Of a DNA stretch of 64,000 nt, positions 53,925 to 64,000 are shown in pieces. Where the stretch lies: assembly GCF_000219875.1 (NCBI RefSeq), contig NC_017167.1, positions 1,158,765 to 1,222,764 on the forward strand. Reading direction: 5' to 3'. The stretch is from Alicyclobacillus acidocaldarius subsp. acidocaldarius Tc-4-1. Its GTDB lineage: Bacteria > Bacillota > Bacilli > Alicyclobacillales > Alicyclobacillaceae. The stretch's first letter is position 1. Every line of letters begins with the position of its first letter. The position numbers and the translations under genes were made by a program. The notes beneath the pieces are model-generated. The model worked only from the letters and a program-made list of their open reading frames with translations, had not been told where the DNA came from and did no database searches.

Positions 53925-54166
53925 TCCAAGGACGAAAAGGTGCGCCTCGACAGGCCGATCCGCGTGGTCGGCTTATTTTTTTCGCTTCGCGCGGCGTACC
54001 AGAGGAGCGCGAGGCCGAAAGCCACGAGCGAGGAATCGATCACGACATAGGTGGTGTAGGGAAGCGCCAGTTGCAGCCAAACGCGGGCGAGGATGCACGC
54101 GGCGAATAACGTGATGCCAATCCACAGAATGGCCCAGGAAGCGGCGACCAGCCATGTTCTGCGCAT
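53594..54166 (-). CDS. Possible small membrane protein, frame continuing antisense through divIVA
   Basis: The first ~60 residues (MRRTWLVAASWAILWIGITL and VVIDSSLVAFGLALLWYAAR) look like a real two-helix membrane protein, with GGAGAG 7 bases before the ATG. The rest (residues about 70-190) is the antisense of divIVA and its terminator and is Ser/Arg-rich, as expected for non-coding. The gene has probably lost its stop codon, or its true end is earlier. Real coding is likely only for about 53950-54166. Confidence 0.35.
   Translation of the reverse strand: MRRTWLVAASWAILWIGITLFAACILARVWLQLALPYTTYVVIDSSLVAFGLALLWYAARSEKNKPTTRIGLSRRTFSSLDYAKSGSAAATSRRASSRSNDSQSPDSIISSCDWMSERNRARKMAACFCISSTSSATFRALLRASLMIRSAFFSASRMMSCASFLALFFSSSAVSCATRMDLLRLSSMFW
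53954..53982 (+). terminator. Intrinsic terminator after divIVA
   Basis: GCCGATC and GGTCGGC (one wobble) form a stem with loop CGCGT, followed by TTATTTTTTT. It ends the sigG-to-divIVA transcription unit. Confidence 0.85.
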
Positions 54167-54311
54167 GATTCATCTCTCCAGTCGAAACAACCCTGCCAAA
54201 CTCCATCATACACACACCCGCCGGAGATACCAATGACAGTCTGGTGAACATGTCCGACATGGATCCACTGAGGCCGGGCACACTATCGGCAGATCATCCA
54301 CAGCCGGGACG

Positions 54312-54635
54312 GTGAGAAAGATGCGGCATCGGCGCAAACGACGTCACTCGCTCACGCATCTCGGACTGCTCAGACTGACGGAATACCTCGAAGGGGCGAA
54401 CTTCGCGGCGTACGTCGATCTGCTGCAGACGCCGTGGCGGCTCGCGCTGCTCAATCTCATCGGCGGCATCTTTCGCGGCCTAGGCATCGGCCTCGGCTTC
54501 ACCGTCATCGCAGGGTTGGTCGTGCTCATCTTGCAACAGCTCGAGCTTCTCAATCTCCCAGTCATCGGGAAGTGGATTGCGGATTTGGTTCAAATCGTGG
54601 ACGGGCAGCTCAGGGCTCGAGCGTTCACGTATTGA
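54312..54635 (+). CDS. DUF5665-like membrane protein
   Basis: A protein of 104-107 residues: basic N-terminus (RHRRKRRHS), EYLEGANFAAYVDLLQTPWRL, which resembles the conserved DUF5665 text, then one or two membrane segments (GLGFTVIAGLVVLILQQL) and NLPVIGKWIADLVQIV. Function unknown. GTG 54312 or ATG 54321 may be the start. It precedes the yteA-like gene by 12 bp. Confidence 0.7.
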   Translation: MRKMRHRRKRRHSLTHLGLLRLTEYLEGANFAAYVDLLQTPWRLALLNLIGGIFRGLGIGLGFTVIAGLVVLILQQLELLNLPVIGKWIADLVQIVDGQLRARAFTY

Positions 54636-54647
54636 AGGGGGACGAGC

Positions 54648-55289
54648 ATGGACACGGATGTCATTCGCTCCCGCCTGGAGAAAGCGCGGGAGCGCCTGAT
54701 CGATCGCCTGAACGGAGCCGAGACGTCTGCCTCCATCCGCAACGCGATGCGTGACGAGTTCTCGGAACTCGCCATGTATGACAATCACCCGGCGGACGTC
54801 GCCAGCGAACTCGCGCTCCGCAGTCAGGCGGTCGGAGAACGGCTGCGGGACGAGCGAGCGCTTGCCGACGTGGAGGATGCGCTCTCGCGGATCCGACACG
54901 GAACGTATGGCCAGTGCGAGTCCTGCGGGCGCCCCATTCCGCCGGATCGGCTTGAGGCGATTCCGACCGCTCGCCGATGCGTGGACTGCGAACAGGAGGC
55001 GGAGGCCAAGCAGGTGTCAGCACATCGCCCCGTGGAGGAGGACGTGCTGGCGCCCTCGTTCGGCCAGTTCGATCGCGACGGCGCAGACGAGACGGGGTAC
55101 GACGGGGAGGACGCGCTTCAGGACGTTCTGCGCCATGACCGCCCAGTCCAGGGACTTGCGCGTTACGACGAGCCGGACCTCGATGACGATGCGGGGTATG
55201 TCGAGTCGGTGGACCGCATTTCGGAGGACGACTATCGGCGGACGTTGCCTTCCCCGGCGCAGTTGCTCACCGATTACGACGAACCGTGA
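54648..55289 (+). CDS. TraR/DksA-type zinc finger protein, YteA/YlyA-like
   Basis: A 213-residue protein with an N-terminal coiled coil (SRLEKARERLIDRL), a region HPADVASELALRSQ, a C4 zinc finger (CESCGRPIPPDRLEAIPTAR..C..C; residues 89-109) and a long acidic tail with EEDVLAPSFGQF and paired acidic repeats. Such DksA-like proteins bind RNA polymerase. In B. subtilis the related ylyA sits between ileS and lspA and affects sigma-G genes. The place matches, but ileS is absent here. Confidence 0.88.
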   Translation: MDTDVIRSRLEKARERLIDRLNGAETSASIRNAMRDEFSELAMYDNHPADVASELALRSQAVGERLRDERALADVEDALSRIRHGTYGQCESCGRPIPPDRLEAIPTARRCVDCEQEAEAKQVSAHRPVEEDVLAPSFGQFDRDGADETGYDGEDALQDVLRHDRPVQGLARYDEPDLDDDAGYVESVDRISEDDYRRTLPSPAQLLTDYDEP

Positions 55290-56109
55290 CATTCAGGGTT
55301 CTCGAGTGTGAGAACGAAAGTGTCGGCCCGGAGGCCAAGGCGAAGGCACTCGACGGCGATGGCGTCGGCCGGGGGGACATTCCCCAGATTGACGGCCGGG
55401 CCAAAGCGGCGAATGAGTTCTACTTGCTGGGGTTTTTTGGCGCTTCCCAGATGACGCGGCTCCGCGCATCAGGGGGCAACGCGTCGACGAACACCGTTAA
55501 GGCGTCGTCGAGTACCTTGCCTCCGGGATCGTAAATGCCGACACCTTCGCCGGATTCGCGCCCCTCGAGGATCACATAATCGGCGCCGGCTTCGAGATCC
55601 CGCAGTGCGCCCTCTGCGCAGCGCACAAGGTCCACATCGTGACTCAGCTTTTTACCCACCTCCGTAATGACGAGGGGAAACACGCGCTTGGCCGCCGCAA
55701 TGGCCTTTGCGCGATGACCTGGCGGCAGGTCGATAGTGCCGTCCGAGATTTCCATGGCCTGAAACCCGAGCTCGCGACAGCGCAGGAGGTATTCGGCGAA
55801 CACGCCTTGCGTCCACGCCACCTCGCCCAAGGTCCCGCCGGGGCATGCCATGACGCCCTGTTCCGCTGCGCGCTGGAGTTTGGATCTGAGGATGTGCTCG
55901 GGGTATACGGCGCTCGTCCCAAATCCGAGCTTGAGCACATCGATGATGGGCGCCGCCATCGACAGGAGGGACTCCGTCTCGGCCAAACTCAGACCCTTGT
56001 CAATCACCATGGTGATCCCGCTCGTGCGGGGCTTCCCGCTCCGCACGCCGAGCGGTGGGGCAATCCATTGTGAGAAGGCGCCGCCCTCTGGTACAATCAC
56101 CGTATTCAC
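55274..56109 (-). pseudogene. comA: Phosphosulfolactate synthase ComA (YitD-like), frameshifted
   Basis: The first 220 codons match ComA: GKPRTSGITMVIDKGLSL, IDVLKLGFGTSAVYPE, CPGGTLGEVAWTQGV, AMEISDGTIDLPP and YVILEGRESGEGVGIYD, ending in WEAP. The frame is then lost at a GGGG-TTTTTT stretch (plus strand, 55429-55438). The expected end (QQVELIRRFGPAVNLGNVPP, ECLRLGLRADTF) continues in another frame to a stop at 55274. One more base restores the enzyme, which adds sulfite to phosphoenolpyruvate. GTG start with AAGGGG upstream. Confidence 0.8.
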
Positions 56110-56192
56110 ACCCCTTCACGTGCCGCCTTTTCACGGTATGCGACGGCGGCTTCCAAGGGTGCAGGCTGTCAGCCGGCGGGGTGACGGGTCGA

Positions 56193-56663
56193 GTGGGGAA
56201 ACAGAAGTGGATCTTGTACGTGGTCGGCCTGGTGGTGCTCATTGCCGACCAATGGATCAAACAGCTCGTGCGGGCGAAGTTGGCCATCGGCAGCGCCGTC
56301 GTGGTCATCCCTGGCGTGGTCGAGTTCACGCACCTTCAGAATCCGGGTGCTGCCTTCAGCCTGTTGCCGCATCAAGTTTGGCTCTTTGTCCTCGTGGCCA
56401 TTGCAGTCGTGGCGGCTGTGGTCGTGGTGAACACGCGCTTTCAGCTGAGCGCCTTGGCGCAAGTGGGACTTGGGCTCTTGCTCGGCGGGGCGCTCGGCAA
56501 TATGGTGGATCGCGTCTTTTCCCCGACCCATACGGTCACCGACTATGTGTACTTCTACACCATTCATTTTCCCGTCTTCAACCTCGCGGACGCCTCCATC
56601 GACATCGGCGTCGTGCTCCTCATCCTCTCCACGTTCCGAGGCGGACATGATGCCCGCGACTGA
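56193..56663 (+). CDS. lspA: Lipoprotein signal peptidase (signal peptidase II)
   Basis: About 156 residues with four membrane helices. Conserved regions: IADQWIKQLV near the start, HLQNPGAAFSLL, GGALGNMVDRV and FPVFNLADASIDIG, with the two catalytic aspartates in the last two. It cleaves prolipoproteins, such as the GerC-like protein in this window. GTG 56193 is preferred (GGGGTGA upstream); GTG 56181 is possible. The divergent neighbour is comA. Confidence 0.94.
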   Translation: MGKQKWILYVVGLVVLIADQWIKQLVRAKLAIGSAVVVIPGVVEFTHLQNPGAAFSLLPHQVWLFVLVAIAVVAAVVVVNTRFQLSALAQVGLGLLLGGALGNMVDRVFSPTHTVTDYVYFYTIHFPVFNLADASIDIGVVLLILSTFRGGHDARD

Positions 56664-56678
56664 TTGAAGGAGGACACC

Positions 56679-57623
56679 ATGAGACCGGCCATCCACGTTC
56701 AATATGAGGTGAGTGCGGAGGACGCGGGCGAGCGGCTCGACCGATGGCTGACTGACAGGTTGCAGGAAGACGACATTGAGGTCTCGCGGACGCAGGTGCA
56801 GCGCTGGCTTGATAATGGCTTGATCCGTCGCGCGCGCCCTGGGCGGCTCAAGGCGAGTGAACCGGTTGAGGCGGGCGACCTCTACGAGGTGGACGTGCCG
56901 GAAGAGGAGCCGCTGGAGCTTGTGCCGGATGAGGGCGTGCCGTTTGTCGTCGCCTACGAGGACGACGACGTCATCGTGGTGGACAAGCCGCGCGGCGTCG
57001 TGGTGCACCCGGGGGCGGGCCACTTGCGGGGCACGCTGGTGAATGGCCTCTTGGCGCGCGGCACCTCGCTCTGTACGCTCGCGGGCGCGATGAGGCCGGG
57101 CGTCGTGCACCGGATCGACAAGGACACGAGCGGGCTCGTCGTGTTTGCCAAGTCGGATCGCGCGTATCGCGCGCTGGTCGAGGCGTTCCGCGCGCATGAT
57201 GTGGAGCGGGAGTACGTGGCCATCGCGCACGGCCGCATGCCGCACCGCAAGGGCACCATCGACATGCCCATCGCGCGGGATCCGGCGGATCGACAGCGGA
57301 TGGCCGTCCGCCAAGGGGGCAAGCGCGCCGTTACGCACTTCGAGGTTCTCGAGCTGTTTGCGAACTATTCGTACCTCCGCCTGCGGCTGGAGACGGGCCG
57401 GACGCATCAGATCCGCGTCCACCTCGCGGCCATCGGTCATCCCATCGCGGGCGATCCCGTCTACGGTCCTCGCCACACACTGCCCATCGACGGCCAGGCG
57501 CTCCACGCGCGGACGCTCGGCTTCACGCATCCGGACGGTCGTCGCCTTCGGTTCGAGAGCGCCGTGCCCTCCGACATGGCCTGGCTCCTTGAGGGGTTGC
57601 GCCAGGGGCGAATCGGAGCTTGA
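56679..57623 (+). CDS. rluD: RluD family pseudouridine synthase
   Basis: A 314-residue protein: an S4 domain (about 12-75; SRTQVQRWLDNGLIRRARPG) and a catalytic domain with the essential aspartate in VVHRIDKDTSGLVVF and LETGRTHQIRVHLAAIGHPI. It isomerises uridines in 23S rRNA (RluD-type; YlyB in B. subtilis). ATG behind GGAGGACACC, 16 bp after lspA. Confidence 0.93.
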   Translation: MRPAIHVQYEVSAEDAGERLDRWLTDRLQEDDIEVSRTQVQRWLDNGLIRRARPGRLKASEPVEAGDLYEVDVPEEEPLELVPDEGVPFVVAYEDDDVIVVDKPRGVVVHPGAGHLRGTLVNGLLARGTSLCTLAGAMRPGVVHRIDKDTSGLVVFAKSDRAYRALVEAFRAHDVEREYVAIAHGRMPHRKGTIDMPIARDPADRQRMAVRQGGKRAVTHFEVLELFANYSYLRLRLETGRTHQIRVHLAAIGHPIAGDPVYGPRHTLPIDGQALHARTLGFTHPDGRRLRFESAVPSDMAWLLEGLRQGRIGA

Positions 57624-57649
57624 CACCTTTCGCTCGAACTGATAGTCTA
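57621..57649 (+). promoter_or_regulatory. Promoter of the pyr operon
   Basis: A consensus TTGACA (57621-57626) overlaps the end of rluD, with 17 bp to a weak -10 TAGTCT (57644-57649). Transcription would enter the PyrR leader. Confidence 0.5.
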
Positions 57650-57683
57650 CTTTCGAACTGAAGATGGACACTGCCTTTAAACC

Positions 57684-59301
<1,618 letters not shown>

Positions 59302-59305
<4 letters not shown>

Positions 59306-60597
59306 GGATTCGATGGGATGGCGGGCGCGTGTGGGACTCGGGCCTCGGCGATTTCATGGAAGCGAGCGTGGCGTTCGACACCGAGACGGGCGAGATTGTG
59401 GCCGTTGGGCACCCGTCCGCCATCCGCGCGGACGAGGTGCGTTCCATCCGCGGTTTGTGCGTGTTGCCCGGCTTTGTCGACGTGCACGTCCACTTGCGCG
59501 ATCCCGGCCTCACGCACAAGGAGACCCTCGCGAGCGGCCTCCAGGCCGCCGCGGCCGGCGGGTTCACGCAGGTGGCGTGCATGCCGAACACCAAGCCTCC
59601 CATCGCGCGGGCCGAGATCGTGGAGGATATCATCCGCCGAGGAGAGGCCATCGGCAAGGCTGAGGTGCATCCCATCGCCTGCCTGACATTGGATCAGGAA
59701 GGCGAGGCGCTCGCGGATTACGAGGCGCTCGCAGAAGCGGGCGCGATGGGGTTTTCCGACGACGGCCGCGGCGTACAGGACGGCGGGCTGATGCGGGAGG
59801 CATTGGCCAAGCTCGCCGCCCTCGGCAAACCCGCGATGATCCATGCGGAGGACGAATCCATCTCGCGCGGCGGGGCGCTTCATGAGCGGGCGGCCGCGCG
59901 GCTCGGCACGACGGCGCAGCCAGGGAGCGCGGAGGCCGCGATGATTGCGCGAGACATTCTCCTCGCGGAAGAGACAGGCGCGCACCTGCACGTCTGCCAC
60001 GTGAGCCGCGAGGCGTCGGCTGCCCTCGTGCAATTTGGAAAGCGTCGTGGCATCCGCGTGACAGCGGAAGTGACGCCGCATCACCTGCTCTTGTCGGAGC
60101 GGGACATCCAGAGCGCGGACGCCAACTGGAAGGTAAATCCTCCCCTTGCGTCCGAGGAGGACCGGCGGGCGTGTCTTGTCGCGTTCGCGGATGGAACGTT
60201 GGACATCATCGCCACCGATCACGCGCCGCATCACCCGGACGAAAAAGCGAAGGGCATGGACGAGGCCCCGTTCGGCATGGTGGGGCTCGAGATGGCGTTT
60301 GCCCTCTTGTACACGGGGCTCGTGTGCGAGGGGCTTGTGCCGATGCGCCGGCTGGTAGAGGCTATGAGCGAGCGGCCTTGCAGGTTATTTGGGCTTGAAG
60401 GCGGCCAGATTCGCCCAGGCGCGCGGGCGGACCTGGTGCTGGTGGATCTCGGCAGGCGATGGACCATCGACCCGAGCACATTGTACACGAAAGGCAGGAA
60501 TACGCCGTTTGCTGGGCAGTCGGTGGTCGGCAAGGTGATCGAGACGATTCGTGCGGGGCGCGTGATTTTTCGCGAGGGAGAGGAGCGGTTGTCATGA
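59302..60597 (+). CDS. pyrC: Dihydroorotase
   Basis: A 431-residue class I dihydroorotase. Zinc motif DVHVHLRDPGLTHKE, substrate-region MPNTKPP, later VTPHHLLLSE and ATDHAPHHPDEKAK. It closes carbamoyl-aspartate to dihydroorotate. It overlaps pyrB (ATGA) and carA, so the whole group is translationally coupled. Confidence 0.95.
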
Positions 60598-61700
60598 TGC
60601 TGAACGGTCGGAGAAGGGCCCGGCTGGTGCTGAAGAACGGCCTCGTGTTTGAAGGCGTGCACTTCGGCGCAACGGGCACCCGGTTCGGCGAGGTCGTGTT
60701 CAACACGGGCATGACGGGATATCAGGAAATTTTGACGGATCCGTCGTATTACGGGCAGATCGTCACCATGACGTACCCGCTCATTGGCAATTACGGCGTG
60801 AACGTAGACGACGTCGAGAGCCGCCATCCGCACGTGCGCGGATTTGCGGTGAGGACGTTCTGCGAGTGGCCGTCTCATCACAAGTTGGTAGACAAGCTGG
60901 AGTCGTACCTGGTGCAGCACGACATCGTCGGGATCGCCGGGATTGACACGCGCGAGCTGACGAAGGCCATCCGGACGGTGGGGGCGATGCCGGGAGTCGT
61001 CACCACGGAGGATGTGCCGGTGGAATCGCTTCTTGCGCGCATGGACGAGGCGCTGGTGCCGGATGCGGTCAAGCGGGTGACCACGCAAACCGTGTACCGC
61101 GCGCCGGGGCCTGGGCACCGCGTCGTGCTCATCGATTACGGGATGAAGGCGGGGATCCTCCGCTCCTTGCTGGAGCGCGGATGCGACGTGATTGTCGTGC
61201 CGGCCACGTCGACGGCGGAGGACGTGCTTCGCTGGAAACCGCACGGCGTGATGCTGTCGAACGGCCCGGGCAACCCGGAGGACGCGCCTTACGCGGTGGA
61301 GGCGCTTCGCGGCCTCATCGGCAAGGTGCCCATCTTCGGCATCTGCCTAGGGCATCAGCTCATTGCCCTCGCGTGCGGCGCAAAGACGCGCAAGCTGAAG
61401 TTCGGCCACCGCGGCGCGAACCATCCGGTGAAAGACCTTCGCACGGGCCGGGTGGACATCACGTCCCAGAACCACGGGTATGTCGTCGATGCGGACTCGC
61501 TCCGCGGGACGCCGCTCGAGCTCACGCACGTCAATCTGAACGACGGCACGGTAGAGGGGCTGGTGCACCGACACGAACCCGTCTTCTGCGTGCAGTATCA
61601 TCCGGAGTCGAGGCCGGGGCCGAGCGATGCCCGCTACTTGTTTGACGAGTTCATCGACCTCATGACGCGCGTGAGAGAGGGGCGGTTTGCACATGCCTAA
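60594..61700 (+). CDS. carA: Carbamoyl-phosphate synthase small subunit (glutaminase)
   Basis: A 368-residue subunit. N-terminal domain [21 protein letters not shown]; class I glutaminase with the catalytic cysteine in [12 protein letters not shown] and His/Glu in [11 protein letters not shown]. It feeds ammonia to CarB. ATG 60594 overlaps the pyrC stop; the next ATG (60597) is equally possible. As part of the pyr operon it is the pyrimidine-controlled copy (pyrAA). Confidence 0.95.
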   Translation: MMLNGRRRARLVLKNGLVFEGVHFGATGTRFGEVVFNTGMTGYQEILTDPSYYGQIVTMTYPLIGNYGVNVDDVESRHPHVRGFAVRTFCEWPSHHKLVDKLESYLVQHDIVGIAGIDTRELTKAIRTVGAMPGVVTTEDVPVESLLARMDEALVPDAVKRVTTQTVYRAPGPGHRVVLIDYGMKAGILRSLLERGCDVIVVPATSTAEDVLRWKPHGVMLSNGPGNPEDAPYAVEALRGLIGKVPIFGICLGHQLIALACGAKTRKLKFGHRGANHPVKDLRTGRVDITSQNHGYVVDADSLRGTPLELTHVNLNDGTVEGLVHRHEPVFCVQYHPESRPGPSDARYLFDEFIDLMTRVREGRFAHA

Positions 61701-64000
61701 GCGGACGGACATTCGCAAGATCATGGTCATCGGGTCTGGGCCGATTGTCATTGGCCAGGCGGCCGAGTTCGACTACGCGGGCACGCAGGCTTGCCAGGCG
61801 CTGAAGGAAGAGGGCTACGAGGTTGTCCTCGTCAACTCGAACCCCGCCACCATCATGACCGACGAGCACATGGCGGATCGGGTGTACATCGAGCCCATCA
61901 CGCTCGATTTCGTCACGCAGATCATCCGGAAGGAGCGGCCGGAAGGCCTGCTCGCCACGCTCGGCGGTCAAACGGGCCTGAACATGGCCGTGCAGCTCGC
62001 GGAGGCCGGCGTTCTTGAGGCAGAGGGGGTTGAACTCCTCGGCACGCCGCTTGAGGCCATTCAAAAGGCCGAGGATCGCGAGAAGTTCCGCCAGCTCATG
62101 CAGGAGATCGGCCAGCCCGTGCCGCAGAGCGCCATCGTGAGAAACCAGGCGGAGGCGGACGCGTTCGCGGAGGAAGTGGGCTTTCCCATCATCATCCGGC
62201 CTGCGTACACGCTCGGCGGAACGGGAGGCGGGATTGCCTCCAACTGGCGCGAATATCACGAAATTGTGGAGCGCGGACTCACGCTCTCGCCGATTCACCA
62301 GGTGCTTGTGGAGCAGAGCATCGCGGGCTTCAAGGAGATTGAGTACGAGGTCATGCGCGACGCCAACGGCACGGCCATCGTCGTGTGCAACATGGAGAAC
62401 ATGGATCCCGTCGGGGTGCACACGGGTGACTCCATCGTCGTGGCGCCGAGCCAGACGCTCTCGGACGAAGAGTACCAGATGCTGCGCGACGCGAGCCTCC
62501 AGATCATTCACGCGCTCGGCATTCAGGGCGGGTGCAACGTGCAGCTCGCGCTCGATCCCCAGTCCTCGCGGTACTATGTGATTGAGGTCAATCCGCGCGT
62601 CAGCCGCTCCAGCGCGTTGGCTTCGAAGGCCACGGGGTATCCCATCGCGCGGATCGCCACGAAGATCGCCGTCGGATACCGGCTTGCGGAACTGAAAAAT
62701 CCGGTGACACAGGACTCGTACGCCGCGTTCGAGCCGGCCTTGGACTACATCGTCACGAAGATCCCGCGCTGGCCATTCGACAAGTTCCGGAGCGCGAATC
62801 GGTCCCTCGGCACCCAGATGAAGGCGACGGGCGAGGTGATGGCCATCGGCCGCACGTTCGGCGAGTCGCTGCTCAAGGCGGTTCGCAGCCTGGAAATCGG
62901 CGCCTACAGCCTATGGACGAAGCAGTCGGACAAGTGGTCGAACATGGAGATTGAGAAAAAGATCCGCGTGGCTGACGACGATCGCCTGTTTGCCATCGCT
63001 GAGGCGCTGCGCCGGGGCGTGTCGGTGGAACAGATCCACGATTGGTCGAAGATCGACCGCTGGTTCCTGTGGCATTTGGAGGCCCTGGTGGACCTGGAGC
63101 AGCGCATTGCCGCGGTTGCCAAGCCGCGCCTGCCCATCGAGCAGGTGCTGGACGAGCACCGGGAACTCATTCACGAGGCGAAGCGAAACGGGTTTCCGGA
63201 CCGCGAGCTCGGTCGTCTCCTCAAGGCGGATGCGATGGCTATCCGCGCATGGCGAAAGAAACGAGGCATCGTCCCGGTGTACAAGATGGTAGACACCTGC
63301 GCCGGGGAGTTCGCGGCTTCCACGCCGTATTACTACAGCACGTATGAGCGGGAGGACGAGGTCGAGACGAGCCCGCGCAAGAAGATGGTGGTGCTTGGTT
63401 CTGGGCCTATCCGCATCGGCCAGGGCATTGAATTCGACTACTGCACGGTGCACGCGGTGTGGGCGCTGCAGCGGGAAGGCTACGAGGCAGTCGTCATCAA
63501 CAACAACCCCGAGACCGTTTCGACGGACTTCAGCACGTCGGACCGGCTGTATTTCGAGCCGCTCGACGTGGAGGACGTGCTGAACGTGATCGATCGGGAG
63601 CAGCCGGAGGGCGTGATCGTCCAGTTCGGCGGACAGACGGCCATCAACCTGGCGGGGCCGCTGGCGGACGCGGGCGTGCGGATCTTCGGCACCTCCCGCG
63701 AGAGCATCGACGCGGCGGAGGACCGCGAGAAGTTTGACGCGCTGCTCACGCAGCTGGGGATTCAGCGCCCAGAGGGTCGAACGGTCACCACCGTCGAGGC
63801 GGCGGTCGAGGCGGCGGAGTCGATTGGCTATCCGGTGCTCGTGCGCCCCTCGTACGTCCTCGGCGGGCGCGCGATGCAGATCATCACCAACACGAACGAG
63901 CTTATCCAGTATATGGAGGAAGCGGTGGAGGTATCGCAGCAGCACCCGGTGCTCGTGGATCGCTACGTGAACGGCATTGAAGCGGAGGTCGACGCCATCT
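61693..64000 (+). CDS. carB: Carbamoyl-phosphate synthase large subunit, 3' end outside the window
   Basis: The first 769 residues of about 1,070. Two ATP-grasp halves are visible, the first beginning [20 protein letters not shown] with [14 protein letters not shown], the second near [20 protein letters not shown] with [14 protein letters not shown]. It makes carbamoyl phosphate from bicarbonate, ammonia and two ATP. ATG 61693 overlaps the end of carA by 8 bp. The frame is open to the last base. Confidence 0.95.
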   Translation, partial: MPKRTDIRKIMVIGSGPIVIGQAAEFDYAGTQACQALKEEGYEVVLVNSNPATIMTDEHMADRVYIEPITLDFVTQIIRKERPEGLLATLGGQTGLNMAVQLAEAGVLEAEGVELLGTPLEAIQKAEDREKFRQLMQEIGQPVPQSAIVRNQAEADAFAEEVGFPIIIRPAYTLGGTGGGIASNWREYHEIVERGLTLSPIHQVLVEQSIAGFKEIEYEVMRDANGTAIVVCNMENMDPVGVHTGDSIVVAPSQTLSDEEYQMLRDASLQIIHALGIQGGCNVQLALDPQSSRYYVIEVNPRVSRSSALASKATGYPIARIATKIAVGYRLAELKNPVTQDSYAAFEPALDYIVTKIPRWPFDKFRSANRSLGTQMKATGEVMAIGRTFGESLLKAVRSLEIGAYSLWTKQSDKWSNMEIEKKIRVADDDRLFAIAEALRRGVSVEQIHDWSKIDRWFLWHLEALVDLEQRIAAVAKPRLPIEQVLDEHRELIHEAKRNGFPDRELGRLLKADAMAIRAWRKKRGIVPVYKMVDTCAGEFAASTPYYYSTYEREDEVETSPRKKMVVLGSGPIRIGQGIEFDYCTVHAVWALQREGYEAVVINNNPETVSTDFSTSDRLYFEPLDVEDVLNVIDREQPEGVIVQFGGQTAINLAGPLADAGVRIFGTSRESIDAAEDREKFDALLTQLGIQRPEGRTVTTVEAAVEAAESIGYPVLVRPSYVLGGRAMQIITNTNELIQYMEEAVEVSQQHPVLVDRYVNGIEAEVDAI

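Overview
The window is about 61% GC by eye and reads as a chromosomal segment of a spore-forming, rod-shaped Firmicute of the Alicyclobacillus type. The evidence is the Bacillus-order division and cell wall cluster next to spoIIGA-sigE-sigG, spoVD, an rsfA-like regulator and a GerC-type germination protein, bacillithiol genes (bshC and a ypdA/bdr homologue), and an acetate-use module. No rRNA, tRNA or CRISPR array was recognised.

Layout. 1-3740: GntR(YtrA)-type regulator, ABC ATPase and permease, followed by a decayed exported-protein gene. 3790-5890: membrane rhodanese, thioredoxin, DUF302 and DUF3891 genes behind a promoter that overlaps a CsoR/CstR-like palindrome. 5900-8300: 3-hydroxyacyl-CoA dehydrogenase, a frameshifted wrbA and a GntR/FCD regulator. 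8400-11100: acetate transporter and acetyl-CoA synthetase. 11300-13600: small regulatory or hypothetical genes (DUF1292, YlbF-like, IDEAL-like, DUF2892). 13760-17050: clpP, cysteine desulfurase and thiI. 17150-19930: rsfA-like gene, gerC-like gene and an SDR reductase. 19950-21660: bshC.

21790-44510 is the mraZ-rsmH-ftsL-pbpB-spoVD-murE-mraY-murD-ftsW-murG-murB-murA-divIB-DUF881-DUF881-sbp-ftsA-ftsZ cluster. The main discovery is here: murA is cut in two after codon 92 by a 2,843-bp element that encodes a ypdA/bdr-like flavoprotein, a 52-residue protein and a large serine recombinase. Joining the flanks at a shared TC dinucleotide restores an uninterrupted 417-codon MurA. Joining the element ends gives an almost perfectly symmetric attP-like site. 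This resembles the skin and spoVFB-type intervening elements of sporeformers, but in a peptidoglycan precursor gene.

44640-47565 holds an IS3-family element with an IS256-family element nested in its orfB. The pair sits between ftsZ and the spoIIG promoter. 47660-53980: spoIIGA, sigE, sigG, ylmC, pgeF, yggS, yggT, ylmH, divIVA. 54300-57620: DUF5665-like, yteA-like, frameshifted comA, lspA and rluD. 57620-64000: a PyrR-controlled leader followed by pyrR-pyrB-pyrC-carA-carB, with carB running off the window.

Four genes (wrbA, sbp, comA and the IS256 transposase) each carry a one-base indel in or beside a homopolymer run. They may be real mutations, slippage sites or base-calling errors, and should be checked before being called pseudogenes.
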